Shown here piece by piece: positions 1 to 7,409 of a DNA stretch of 64,000 nt. The position numbers and the translations under genes were made by a program. The stretch comes from Aestuariibius violaceus (GTDB lineage: Bacteria; Pseudomonadota; Alphaproteobacteria; Rhodobacterales; Rhodobacteraceae), in assembly GCF_040779325.2 (NCBI RefSeq), contig NZ_JBFONT020000005.1, forward strand, positions 1-64,000. Reading direction: 5' to 3'. The notes under the pieces were generated by a model. The model searched no databases. It saw only the letters and a list, made by a program, of their open reading frames with translations, and was not told where the DNA came from. Within the stretch, counting starts at the first letter, position 1. Each line of letters begins with the position of its first letter.

Positions 1-57
1 AGCGAAGAGCCTGAAGGGGCATGGACAAGCGACGTGACCGAGGCTGCGCTTAACTGA
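1..57 (+). CDS. C-terminal end of an unidentified gene (partial)
   Basis: An open frame enters from the left edge and stops at TGA 55-57, giving the tail SEEPEGAWTSDVTEAALN. A terminator-like hairpin follows 21 bp later, which fits the end of a real gene. The fragment is too short for a family assignment, so the frame choice rests only on openness and context. Confidence 0.4.
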   Translation, partial: SEEPEGAWTSDVTEAALN

Positions 58-78
58 GCAGTCCTCGTCATAAAGATC

Positions 79-106
79 GGCCGCGGCGGAAACGGCGCGG
101 CCTTTA
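79..106 (+). terminator. Rho-independent terminator-like hairpin
   Basis: The arms GGCCGCG (79-85) and CGCGGCC (96-102) pair perfectly around a 10-nt loop and are followed by TTTAT. The hairpin lies just after the partial gene at the left edge and before the oppositely oriented tRNA-Thr. Confidence 0.55.
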
Positions 107-121
107 TCGTTGGGATTTGGC

Positions 122-196
122 TGGTGCTGCTGGGGAGGATTGAACTCCCGACCTCACCCTTACCAAGGGTGCGCTCTACCACTGAGCTACAGCAGC
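122..196 (-). tRNA. tRNA-Thr (anticodon GGT)
   Basis: The reverse strand folds as a complete cloverleaf. The acceptor arms GCTGCTG/CAGCAGC pair perfectly, the D-arm has TAGCTCAG, the anticodon loop TTGGTAA gives anticodon GGT, the T-loop is TTCAATC, and CCA is encoded. It lies tail-to-tail with the small gene that starts at 280. Confidence 0.95.
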
Positions 197-279
197 CTCG
201 CCGCGGGGGAGTAGCTGTAACGGCGCGGTCGCGCAAGCCCTGACTGGACGGTTTTTGTCGCGCTTGTTAGGAGCTTTTT

Positions 280-444
280 ATGGTGGACGAGCGTTCCAAA
301 GAGGGCCCCGCGGGGCAGGATCCGAAGGCAAGTGATCAGAAAGATGAGCGGGACGCGCGGCTTAAGGCGGCGCTGAAGGCCAATCTTGCCCGGCGGAAGG
401 CACAAAAACGAGCGCGAAGCGCGGACGGGCAGGACAAGGACTAG
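280..444 (+). CDS. Small charged protein upstream of murA (54 aa)
   Basis: The 54-codon gene starts at ATG 280 behind AGGAG (269-273) and ends 4 bp before the murA start. The product has no hydrophobic segment. It is an acidic/polar head followed by a basic helix rich in Ala, Arg and Lys (RLKAALKANLARRKAQKRAR). I recall a similar short protein preceding murA in other Rhodobacterales, but its function is unknown. The tight spacing suggests co-transcription with murA. A coding-by-chance reading is unlikely given the good ribosome-binding site and the shared pattern, but it is not excluded. Confidence 0.7.
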   Translation: MVDERSKEGPAGQDPKASDQKDERDARLKAALKANLARRKAQKRARSADGQDKD

Positions 445-448
445 AGGC

Positions 449-1714
449 ATGGATTCGATTGTGGTGCGGGGGGGCAAGGCGCTCTCGGGGAAGATACCGA
501 TTGCGGGAGCGAAGAATGCGTGTCTGACGCTGATGCCTGCGACGCTGTTGAGCGAGGAGCCGCTGACGCTGACGAATGCGCCGCGGTTGAGCGATATCAA
601 GACGATGACGGAGCTGTTGCAGTCGCTTGGGGCGGAGGTGACCTCGCTTCAGGATGGCAAGGTCGTGGCGATGTCCTCGCACGCTTTGGACAACACCCGG
701 GCGGATTACGATATCGTGCGGAAGATGCGGGCCTCGATCCTTGTCTTGGGACCGATGCTGGCGCGGATGGGAGAGGCAGTCGTGTCTCTTCCGGGGGGCT
801 GCGCCATCGGGGCGCGGCCGGTGGATCTGCATCTGACGGGGCTTGAGGCGCTGGGAGCGGAGCTGGATCTGAGGGATGGGTATGTCCACGCTAAGGCGCC
901 CGGCGGGCTGAAGGGCGGGCGGGTTGAGCTGGCCTTCGCAAGCGTGGGGGCCACGGAAAATATCCTTATGGCGTCGACACTTGCGAAGGGGACAACTGTC
1001 ATCGAGAACGCGGCGCGAGAGCCCGAGATCGTTGACCTGGCCCGGTGCTTGCGGGCCATGGGCGCGCAGATCGAGGGTGAGGGAAGCTCGACCATCACGG
1101 TCGAGGGCGTCGACCGGCTGGGCGGGGCGACCCATCAGGTGGTGACGGACCGGATCGAGCTAGGGACCTACATGCTGGCACCGGCCTTTACGGGCGGCTC
1201 GGTGGAGTGCCTGGGCGGGCGGCTGGACCTCGTGGGGTCATTTGTCGAAAAGCTAGAGGCTGCGGGGCTTGAGATCAGCGAAACGGAGGCGGGGATCCGG
1301 GTGGCGCGGTCGAACGGGCGCGTTCATGCGGTCGATGTGACGACGGAGCCGTTTCCGGGATTCCCGACCGACCTGCAGGCGCAGATGATGGCGATGCTGT
1401 GCCTGGCGGACGGAACCAGCGTGCTGCACGAAAAAATCTTTGAAAACAGGTTCATGCATGCGCCGGAGCTGCAGAGGATGGGCGCGCGGATTGACGTGCG
1501 CGGCGGGACGGCGACGGTCACGGGGGTGGAAAGCCTGAAGGGCGCGCCGGTGATGGCGACGGATCTGCGGGCATCGGTGTCGCTGATCCTGGCGGGGCTT
1601 GCGGCGGAAGGGGAGACGGTGGTGAACCGGGTCTATCACCTCGACCGGGGCTACGAGCATGTGGAAGAGAAATTGCGGGCCGTCGGGGCCGATATCGAAC
1701 GGGTGAGCGCGTGA
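449..1714 (+). CDS. murA: UDP-N-acetylglucosamine 1-carboxyvinyltransferase
   Basis: MurA catalyses the first committed step of peptidoglycan synthesis in the cytoplasm, transferring enolpyruvate from PEP to UDP-GlcNAc. The 421-residue product has the usual length. It keeps the substrate lysine in IAGAKNA (about K22) and the active-site cysteine in PGGCAIGARPVDLH (about C118), the residue that fosfomycin modifies. I placed the start at ATG 449 because MDSIVVRGG matches the family N-terminus; the longer open frame back to 386 overlaps the small upstream gene. The stop overlaps the GTG start of the next gene by 4 bp, indicating one operon. Confidence 0.97.
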   Translation: MDSIVVRGGKALSGKIPIAGAKNACLTLMPATLLSEEPLTLTNAPRLSDIKTMTELLQSLGAEVTSLQDGKVVAMSSHALDNTRADYDIVRKMRASILVLGPMLARMGEAVVSLPGGCAIGARPVDLHLTGLEALGAELDLRDGYVHAKAPGGLKGGRVELAFASVGATENILMASTLAKGTTVIENAAREPEIVDLARCLRAMGAQIEGEGSSTITVEGVDRLGGATHQVVTDRIELGTYMLAPAFTGGSVECLGGRLDLVGSFVEKLEAAGLEISETEAGIRVARSNGRVHAVDVTTEPFPGFPTDLQAQMMAMLCLADGTSVLHEKIFENRFMHAPELQRMGARIDVRGGTATVTGVESLKGAPVMATDLRASVSLILAGLAAEGETVVNRVYHLDRGYEHVEEKLRAVGADIERVSA

Positions 1715-2187
1715 GTGAAGATGCCCGGTTTTCCGACGGGGTCGAGCGGCCATTGCGGCTGGTCGCGCGGGACGAGGAGGATCTGAAGGTTCTTTCGGCG
1801 CTGGTCCAGGATGCGGTCTTTCCGGCCTCGGAGATGCTGTGGCGCCCGGGGGAGCGCAGATTTGCCATTCTTCTCAATCGCTTCCGCTGGGAGGATAAAC
1901 CCGCCGCCGAACGGCGCGGGCGGGATTTCGAGCGGGTGCAGGCGGTGCTGGATTTCGAGGATGTGACCGGGGTGGCCTCGCAGGGGGTGGTGCGGGATGC
2001 GGATACTGTGCTGTCGCTGCTGTCCCTCGAATGGGAGGCGGGCGAGGACGGGACCGGCGCATTGGTTCTGACGCTGGCCGGCGACGGGGCGATCAAGGTC
2101 GACGTCGAAGCGCTGGAGGTGATTTTGCGCGATGTGACAAGGCCTTACCGTGCGCCATCCCGGAAAGCGCCGGAGCATGACGGCTGA
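1711..2187 (+). CDS. DUF2948 family protein
   Basis: The 158-residue protein fits the DUF2948 family, known mainly from Alphaproteobacteria and without an assigned function. It carries the conserved start region (LRLVARDEEDLKVLSALVQDA), a central FAILLNRFRWED block and a C-terminal DVTRPYRAPSRKAPEHDG tail. It has no signal peptide or membrane segment. It starts at GTG 1711, overlapping the murA stop, so translation is probably coupled. Its 3' end overlaps the start chosen for the acetyltransferase that follows, making a murA-DUF2948-GNAT unit. Confidence 0.85.
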   Translation: MSEDARFSDGVERPLRLVARDEEDLKVLSALVQDAVFPASEMLWRPGERRFAILLNRFRWEDKPAAERRGRDFERVQAVLDFEDVTGVASQGVVRDADTVLSLLSLEWEAGEDGTGALVLTLAGDGAIKVDVEALEVILRDVTRPYRAPSRKAPEHDG

Positions 2188-2674
2188 GATCCGGACGCTT
2201 GGGCCCAAGGATGTGACCGCGTGGCGGGAGATCCGGCTGGAAGGGCTGAGGACGATGCCCGAGGCGTTCCTCACGACCTATGAGGAGGAGCGCGCCCGAA
2301 GCGACGCGGAGGTTGCCGAGCGGCTGTCGCAAGGCGCGATCCGAGGCGCTTACGTAGACGGCACATTGGCTGCCGTTCTGGCCTATGTTCCGATGACAGC
2401 CGCCGCGGCGATTCATCGGGGAGAGATCGGCGCATTCTACGCGCGCGCGGGCTTTCGGGGCACGGGTGTTGCGTCGGCCCTGTTGCGTGCGACCGTTGCA
2501 GAGGCGGTCACAGGCGGGGTGAAACAGCTCGAGCTCTTCGTGGCCGAGGACAATTTTCGCGCGATCACGTTCTACGAGCGGCACGGGTTTCGGTGGCAGG
2601 GGCGGCTTCCGCGGGCAGTGCGTTTGGGCGATCGCTGGCAGGATGATCACTTCTATGTCCTAAGGCTGGATTAA
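2177..2674 (+). CDS. GNAT-family N-acetyltransferase
   Basis: A single-domain acetyltransferase of 165 residues. The acetyl-CoA binding segment is visible as GFRGTGVASALLRA (motif A, R/Q-x-x-G-x-G/A). It is followed by LELFVAEDNFRAITFYERHGFRWQG, the typical motif B region with Asn and Tyr. The acceptor substrate cannot be read from sequence. I chose ATG 2177, which overlaps the DUF2948 stop; a GTG at 2150 would add nine residues. The C-terminus ends with the common LGDRWQDDHFYVLRLD pattern of this family. Confidence 0.9.
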   Translation: MTAEIRTLGPKDVTAWREIRLEGLRTMPEAFLTTYEEERARSDAEVAERLSQGAIRGAYVDGTLAAVLAYVPMTAAAAIHRGEIGAFYARAGFRGTGVASALLRATVAEAVTGGVKQLELFVAEDNFRAITFYERHGFRWQGRLPRAVRLGDRWQDDHFYVLRLD

Positions 2675-2753
2675 CGGGGCGCTCGGCGCTCCCTTGCGGG
2701 CGCTTCTCGCTGGGCGGGTTGAGGCGATCTGGTGGGGCGTGTAGGAGCGGGCC

Positions 2754-4055
2754 ATGGCCCAGTTTCTGCACAGCGATGCCCCGGATTTCGAGACCGCGTT
2801 CAGTGAGCTCCTGAGCGCGAAGCGCGAGGATGCGGTGGACGTGGACGACGCGGTGGCGGCGATCATCGCCGATGTGCGCGCGCGCGGCGATGCGGCGGTG
2901 ATCGAGCTGACGCACAAGTTCGACCGGCTGGATCTGACGCCGGGGACGCTGGCGTTTTCCGTGGAGGAGGTGGATGCGGAGGTCGCCAAGGTCTCGGCCG
3001 AGGACCGGGCGGCGCTGGATCTCGCGGCGGAGCGGATCGAGGCCTATCATACGCGCCAGATGCCTGAGGATGCGGCATGGGAGGAAGACACCGGCGCGAT
3101 GCTGGGCTGGCGCTGGCGGCCTGTCGATGCGGCGGGGCTTTACGTGCCGGGGGGGCTTGCGAGCTATCCGTCGAGCGTGCTGATGAACGCGATCCCGGCG
3201 CGGGTGGCGGGGGTGAAGCGGCTGGTGATGTGCTGCCCGACGCCGGATGGGGTGGTGAACCCGCTGGTGCTGGCGGCGGCGCGGATTGCGGGGATCGACC
3301 AGGTGTTCCGGATCGGCGGGGCGCAGGCGGTGGCGGCGATGGCCTATGGGACCGAGACGGTGCCGGCGGTCGACAAAATCACGGGGCCGGGCAATGCCTA
3401 TGTGGCGGCGGCCAAAAGGCGGGTTTTCGGACGCGTGGGGATCGACATGATCGCGGGGCCGTCGGAAGTGCTTGTGATCGCTGACGAAACCGGGGATGCC
3501 GACTGGATCGCGCTGGATCTGCTGAGCCAGGCGGAGCATGATGCAAGCGCGCAATCGGTGCTGATCACGACGGATGAGGCGCTGGGGCGCGCTGTGATGG
3601 AGGCGGTGGACCGGCATCTGGGGGTGCTGCAGCGGGCTGCGATCGCAGGCGCCTCGTGGCGCGATTTCGGCGCGGTGATCGTGGTGCGGGACCTCGACGA
3701 GGCGGCGGTGCTGACGGATCGGTTTGCTCCGGAACATCTGGAATTGTGCGTGGCGGAGCCGGACGGGTTGGCTGGGAAGATCACCCATGCGGGGGCGATT
3801 TTCCTGGGATCCTGGACGCCGGAGGCGGTGGGCGATTATGTGGGCGGGCCGAACCATGTGCTGCCGACGGCGCGGTCGGCGCGGTTTTCCAGCGGGTTGA
3901 GCGTTCTGGACTTCCTCAAGCGGACGACGCTGGCGCGGATGACGCCGGCGGCGCTGGCAGCGGTCGGGCCGGCGGCGGAGCGGCTGGCGATTTCGGAGAG
4001 CCTGGAGGCGCATGGATTGAGCGTGCGGGCGCGGCTGGACAGGTTGAACAGATGA
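2754..4055 (+). CDS. hisD: Histidinol dehydrogenase
   Basis: HisD performs the last two oxidations of histidine biosynthesis (L-histidinol to L-histidine, NAD-dependent, zinc enzyme). The 433-residue length is normal. Signature stretches include GLYVPGGLASYPSSVLMNAIPA, KITGPGNAYVAAAKR, DMIAGPSEVLVIAD, the zinc-site QAEHD and the C-terminal GPNHVLPT. The stop overlaps the ATG of the UPF0262 gene by 4 bp. A second, diverged HisD-family gene near 54,028 lacks histidine-pathway context and is assigned differently. Confidence 0.97.
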   Translation: MAQFLHSDAPDFETAFSELLSAKREDAVDVDDAVAAIIADVRARGDAAVIELTHKFDRLDLTPGTLAFSVEEVDAEVAKVSAEDRAALDLAAERIEAYHTRQMPEDAAWEEDTGAMLGWRWRPVDAAGLYVPGGLASYPSSVLMNAIPARVAGVKRLVMCCPTPDGVVNPLVLAAARIAGIDQVFRIGGAQAVAAMAYGTETVPAVDKITGPGNAYVAAAKRRVFGRVGIDMIAGPSEVLVIADETGDADWIALDLLSQAEHDASAQSVLITTDEALGRAVMEAVDRHLGVLQRAAIAGASWRDFGAVIVVRDLDEAAVLTDRFAPEHLELCVAEPDGLAGKITHAGAIFLGSWTPEAVGDYVGGPNHVLPTARSARFSSGLSVLDFLKRTTLARMTPAALAAVGPAAERLAISESLEAHGLSVRARLDRLNR

Positions 4056-4531
4056 GCCGGATTGTCGAGATATCGTTGGACGACAAGGGGTTGCCCGCGC
4101 CGACGCCGGAGATCGCGCAGGAGCGGCAGGTGGCGATTTTCGACCTGCTGGAGGGCAATACCTTCGCGCTGGCCAAGCGGGACGGGAAGGCGGTGCATCC
4201 CGGCCCCTACAGGATGGAACTGGCTATCCGGGACCAGCGGCTGGCCTTCGAGATGAGTGCGGAGAACGGGGATCCGGCGGGGGCGTTCTACCTGTCGCTT
4301 GGGCCGTTCCGGCAGGTGGTGAAGGACTATTTCCAGATCTGCGAGAGCTATTTCGAGGCGGTGAAGACGCTGCCGCCCAGCCAGATCGAGACGATCGACA
4401 TGGCGCGGCGCGGGATCCACAACGAAGGGGCGCGGATCCTTCAGGAGCGGCTGGAGGGCAAGGCGGAGGTCGACGACGACACGGCGCGGCGGTTGTTCAC
4501 GCTGATCTGCGTGTTGCATTTCGGGGGCTGA
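4052..4531 (+). CDS. UPF0262 family protein
   Basis: A 159-residue cytoplasmic protein of the uncharacterised UPF0262 family, typical of Alphaproteobacteria. Recognisable stretches are LPAPTPEIAQERQVAIFDLLE near the N-terminus, and SYFEAVKTLPPSQIETIDMARRG with a C-terminal LFTLICVLHFGG. Start ATG 4052 overlaps the hisD stop (ATGA), so expression is presumably coupled. Placement between hisD and a low-molecular-weight phosphatase is a gene order I recall from relatives. Function is unknown. Confidence 0.88.
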   Translation: MSRIVEISLDDKGLPAPTPEIAQERQVAIFDLLEGNTFALAKRDGKAVHPGPYRMELAIRDQRLAFEMSAENGDPAGAFYLSLGPFRQVVKDYFQICESYFEAVKTLPPSQIETIDMARRGIHNEGARILQERLEGKAEVDDDTARRLFTLICVLHFGG

Positions 4532-4533
4532 GC

Positions 4534-5004
4534 GTGGCGCGCAAGACCCTGCCCCAATCGGTGCTCTTTTGCTGCGATCATAATTCCGTCCGGTCTCCGA
4601 TGGCCGAGGGGATCATGAAAAAGCTTTATGGCACGGATTGTTACGTGCAGTCGGCGGGGGTGTTCAACGACCGGGACATCGACGGGTTCGCCGTCTCGGT
4701 CTGCGAGGAGATCGGCGTGGAGCTTTCCCGCCACAGGTCGCGCAGCTTCGACGAGATGGAGGATTGGGGGGATGATCTGGGCTCGTTCGATCTGGTGATT
4801 GCGTTGTCCCCGGCCTCCCAGCGGCGGGCGCTGGAGCTGACGCGGACGCGGCATGTGGATGTGGAGTATTGGCCGATCCTCGACCCGACGGGGCTGGGGG
4901 AACGGCGGGACGACAAGCTGAGGAGCTACCGGGAGAGCCGGGATCAGATCCTGAAGCGGCTGGAGAACCGGTGGGAGCGCGCCACAGGTCCTAACGGATC
5001 GTGA
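4534..5004 (+). CDS. Low-molecular-weight phosphatase family protein
   Basis: The 156-residue protein belongs to the low-molecular-weight protein tyrosine phosphatase / arsenate reductase fold. The N-terminal P-loop CX5R is present (C14 DHNSV R20, followed by SPMAE). A later LDPTG supplies the Asp-Pro pair that acts as general acid in this family. It starts at GTG 4534, two bases after the UPF0262 stop, so it is the last gene of the hisD operon. Whether the substrate is a phosphoprotein, an arsenate-like ion or something else cannot be told. Confidence 0.85.
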   Translation: MARKTLPQSVLFCCDHNSVRSPMAEGIMKKLYGTDCYVQSAGVFNDRDIDGFAVSVCEEIGVELSRHRSRSFDEMEDWGDDLGSFDLVIALSPASQRRALELTRTRHVDVEYWPILDPTGLGERRDDKLRSYRESRDQILKRLENRWERATGPNGS

Positions 5005-5091
5005 GGGGGTGGGGCGGTGGGTTTTTCGGCCGCAACGCGAATCAGCGATCTTTTGACCCGTTAATGCAGGTTTCGAAAGGCGTTGCGGCGT

Positions 5092-5129
5092 GTCGGCATC
5101 CCGTCGGCATCCCGTCAGCTTATTGTCGG
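5092..5129. repeat. 11-bp tandem repeat GTCGGCATCCC
   Basis: Two exact copies of GTCGGCATCCC (5092-5102, 5103-5113) are followed by two degenerate units (GTCAGCTTATT and GTCGGACATCT) in the same 11-bp register. The same unit, with the same GTCxGCTTAT variant, recurs at 46215-46251 between bchY and bchZ. Confidence 0.75.
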
Positions 5130-5370
5130 ACATCTTTGGGGCAGATTGCCCGGTAACGGAGCGTTCTGCTGCGCTGCAGCGCAACAGCGCGAACAATGAT
5201 GCGGATGGGCAGGATTGTTTCCCCATGGAATAGTGGGCGGTCTGAACGGCTGGGCCGGGAGCGTTAGGCGTCTTGAGGGAGGGCGCGGTGTGCGCCTGAG
5301 ACGTCCGCTCGGGACCCGACATCGGCGCCGCTGCTCCCGGAGGGGTCGGTGGTGCAAGAGGGGAAACCTT

Positions 5371-5433
5371 CAAGGTATTTAGGGCAAGATGAGGACGCGT
5401 CGTCTGGCTCGTGGAAGGGCGCGTTAAGGTTAA
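5371..5433. repeat. Dispersed GTATTT...GATGAGGA...TTAAGGTTAA element
   Basis: The block contains GTATTTAGGGCAAGATGAGG (from 5375) and ends with GCGCGTTAAGGTTAA (5419-5433). A shorter relative with the same order of parts lies at 46274-46329. A partial one lies at 44711-44733. I recall sequences of this kind being common between genes in Rhodobacteraceae. Confidence 0.6.
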
Positions 5434-5506
5434 ACGGCGGCAAGGTTAACCGGGCGAAAGCCCGTCGAGAGGCGAGCTGGCCCGAGGTCGCGGGCCAGCT
5501 CTTTCT

Positions 5507-6655
5507 TCAGTCGCGCAGTTTCGCGATGTCGGTCATCAGGCCTTCGGTTCCGTTATGGACCGTCAGCCGGTCGACCTTCGCCGCGATCGTCTCGAGCGCC
5601 TCGAGCTCTTTCAGCCGCAGCATGACCGGGTTCTCGGCCATCACCTTGGCGGTGTTCAGAAGCGAGCGCGTCGCGTTCGTTTCTTCCCGCCGCCGGATGA
5701 CGTTCGCCTCGGCCTCTTTTTCGGCCGTGACGACCCGGTTCAGGATCTCGCGCATTTCACCCGGCAGGATCACGTCCTTCAGGGCGATCTCGCTGACCTC
5801 GAGGCCGATCTTGGCCATCTCGGTCCGGACGTGGCCGGCCGCCTCGTCCGAGACGGTGACCTTGTCCGCCAGAAGCGCATCGAGCGTGAGCGCCCCGAGC
5901 GTCTTGCGGAACGCGAATTGCAGCGACAGGTGCAGGGCCTCAGCGAAGTCCTTTACCGTCCGCAGGGCAACCAGCGGATCCGAGACCCGGTAGGTGGCCG
6001 TCAGGTTCACGCGCACGGTGACGCGGTCAGCCGTCAGAACCTCCTGCCCCGAGACGTCGTGATGCTGCCAGCGGGTATCGATCAGCCGGACGAGGTGCTT
6101 GCGCGTCAGCTGCCAGAACCAGTAGGTGCCCGGCTCCAGCGTGCGCGTGACCACGCCGTCGATCGACAGGATCCCGACCGTGCCATCGCCAACCTCGACC
6201 GAGCGGAGCGTGTCCGTCAGGCGGGCCTGCATCAGGCGCAGGGCGAGATCGCTGTCGACCTCGTGGCTGCCGTCAAGCGACACCGTCTCGACCGTCCAGT
6301 CGCCCGCGTCGGACCAGTAGAGGCGCCGTTCGTTGGGCTTGACCAGATCGAAGGCGAGACCGTTCCGGCTGACGACTTTCACCTCCGCCGAGGCGGCTTC
6401 GACGACGGTGAGATGCGCCTCGACCAGGTCGGGGCGCGTCCGCAGGAGCGCGTCTTCGTCCTTGGAGATGAAGCGTGGCGCGTCGAGGTCGTAGACGGTC
6501 CAATCGATCCATTCTCGCGGCAGGACGTGTTCGCCTGCGCCGAGGATGGTATCGAAGCGGCCCTTGTTCCAGACGAGCGCACGCTCGTGTTCCCAGAGAG
6601 TGAGCCGTTGGCGGCCCAGCAGGCGGTCTGTGATTTTCGTCAGTATCGTCGTCAT
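5507..6655 (-). CDS. SPFH-domain (slipin/stomatin-like) protein
   Basis: A 382-residue protein of the SPFH/band 7 superfamily. The N-terminus (about 1-40) is soluble rather than membrane-spanning. The central part (about 160-300) has the slipin pattern GTVGILSIDGVVTRTLEPGTYWFW followed by TADRVTVRVNLTATYRVSDP. The C-terminal third is a charged helix typical of coiled-coil assembly (AEKEAEANVIRRREETNATRS). Such proteins form ring-like scaffolds at membranes. I chose ATG 6655 because upstream codons read as Arg/Pro-rich noise. No NfeD-type partner gene, often paired with slipins, is adjacent. Confidence 0.85.
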   Translation of the reverse strand: MTTILTKITDRLLGRQRLTLWEHERALVWNKGRFDTILGAGEHVLPREWIDWTVYDLDAPRFISKDEDALLRTRPDLVEAHLTVVEAASAEVKVVSRNGLAFDLVKPNERRLYWSDAGDWTVETVSLDGSHEVDSDLALRLMQARLTDTLRSVEVGDGTVGILSIDGVVTRTLEPGTYWFWQLTRKHLVRLIDTRWQHHDVSGQEVLTADRVTVRVNLTATYRVSDPLVALRTVKDFAEALHLSLQFAFRKTLGALTLDALLADKVTVSDEAAGHVRTEMAKIGLEVSEIALKDVILPGEMREILNRVVTAEKEAEANVIRRREETNATRSLLNTAKVMAENPVMLRLKELEALETIAAKVDRLTVHNGTEGLMTDIAKLRD

Positions 6656-7058
6656 CGTTCCGGTCTTTCTGTTCGGTCTCGCTACACGCGATCCTCCTTT
6701 GGTTGGGTCGTGGGTTGCGGCCCGGTTGGCCGACAGGTGTGAAGCGCCCGAAGGCGCGGGAAAGAGGTGAAGCCCGGGACCATCCCGCGCCGTGGCCGCA
6801 GGCGGAAGGCGGGCGAGCGGGCAGGGGCGACGTGGCGCGGGGCATGGGAGCGGTCGAAACCCCTCCGGCCCGGCGGCCGCGCGGCCCTGCCATCGTCCCA
6901 ACCTCCGGCCGGAAGCCAGAGCGAGAAGCGGTCGTCAGCGTCGGCCCCGGAGGGCGCCAGCGTCGGGCCGCCCCCGCTGGGACGATCCCGGACCCGATGT
7001 GGTGCCACCCTTTCGGGCGTCAATGAGGAGTCGAACCTCAGGACTCTCATCCTTACCT
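6656..7058. other. Intergenic region between slipin gene and tRNA-Arg
   Basis: About 400 GC-rich bases with no supportable gene. The only structure seen is a T-arm-like hairpin at 7024-7040 next to the tRNA-Arg. The slipin promoter should lie in the part nearest 6656, but no clear -35/-10 pair was recognised. Confidence 0.5.
7024..7040 (-). other. Orphan tRNA T-arm-like hairpin
   Basis: On the minus strand the sequence TGAGGTTCGACTCCTCA forms a 5-bp stem with a TTCGACT loop, the standard tRNA T-arm shape. It lies 18 bp beyond the CCA end of the tRNA-Arg. No complete cloverleaf can be built around it, so it looks like a tRNA remnant. Confidence 0.45.
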
Positions 7059-7134
7059 TGGAAGCGTTGGCGGGAGTTGAACCCGCGACCGATGGATTAG
7101 GAATCCATTGCTCTATCCACTGAGCTACAGCGCA
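7059..7134 (-). tRNA. tRNA-Arg (anticodon CCT), imperfect acceptor stem
   Basis: The minus strand has a normal D-arm (GCTC/GAGC), a perfect anticodon stem ATGGA/TCCAT with loop TTCCTAA (anticodon CCT), a perfect T-stem GCGGG/CCCGC and an encoded CCA. The acceptor stem is poor: only five of seven positions pair (T1-T72 and C5-A68 mismatched in my fold). It may be a diverged but working tRNA or a decaying one. Confidence 0.75.
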
Positions 7135-7301
7135 TCCCGCACGATCTGTCCCGGCCCTGGCATACGGCGTCGGCAGTGCCGCCCGCACCGGACGAGGCGC
7201 GACCTCGTTCCGCTAGGGTCCGTTCCGTCCTGAACGGGAGGCGCCGGATAGCCGGGACAGTGGGGAGTCGCCTACCGGAAAAATTCCTTGGGGGAAGCTC
7301 T

Positions 7302-7317
7302 GTTGCGTTGACGCAAC
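7302..7317. repeat. Perfect inverted repeat GTTGCGT-TG-ACGCAAC
   Basis: Two 7-bp arms separated by TG lie between the tRNA-Arg and the terminator of the PRC-barrel gene. The spacer is too short for a stable RNA hairpin, so a protein-binding site is more likely. No target gene is apparent: both neighbours point towards or away from the site without a promoter here. Confidence 0.4.
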
Positions 7318-7363
7318 GGAATGGAGCATGGGGGCCACTATACTGCGTCTTCGGGACGGAAAG

Positions 7364-7388
7364 AAAAAGGCCGCCCCGGAGGGCGGCC
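7364..7388 (-). terminator. Rho-independent terminator of the PRC-barrel gene
   Basis: Read on the minus strand, GGCCGCCC and GGGGCGGCC pair across a TCC loop and are followed by TTTTTCTTT. It lies about 20 bp after the stop of the PRC-barrel gene. Confidence 0.85.
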
Positions 7389-7409
7389 TCTCAACCGGAT
7401 GGCGATGAA

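Larger units (their letters stand above)
5005..5506. other. 502-bp intergenic region with repeat elements
   Basis: No convincing gene is visible; the short open frames here are Arg/Pro-rich and lack family features. The stretch holds two components also present between bchY and bchZ: an 11-bp tandem unit near 5092 and a GTATTT/GATGAGGA block near 5371. These are listed separately. No clear terminator was seen for the upstream hisD operon. Confidence 0.6.

Noticed and set aside
5092..5129. CRISPR array
   Set aside because: The 11-bp units are contiguous and lack unique spacers of about 30 bp; no cas genes are present.
5115..5357. 80-codon minus-strand frame in the 5.0-5.5 kb gap
   Set aside because: Pro/Arg/His-rich with no hydrophobic pattern and overlapping repeats, so not treated as a gene.
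7308..7344. Promoter TTGACG...TATACT
   Set aside because: The spacing is about 25 bp, too long for a sigma-70 promoter, and there is no gene downstream on that strand.
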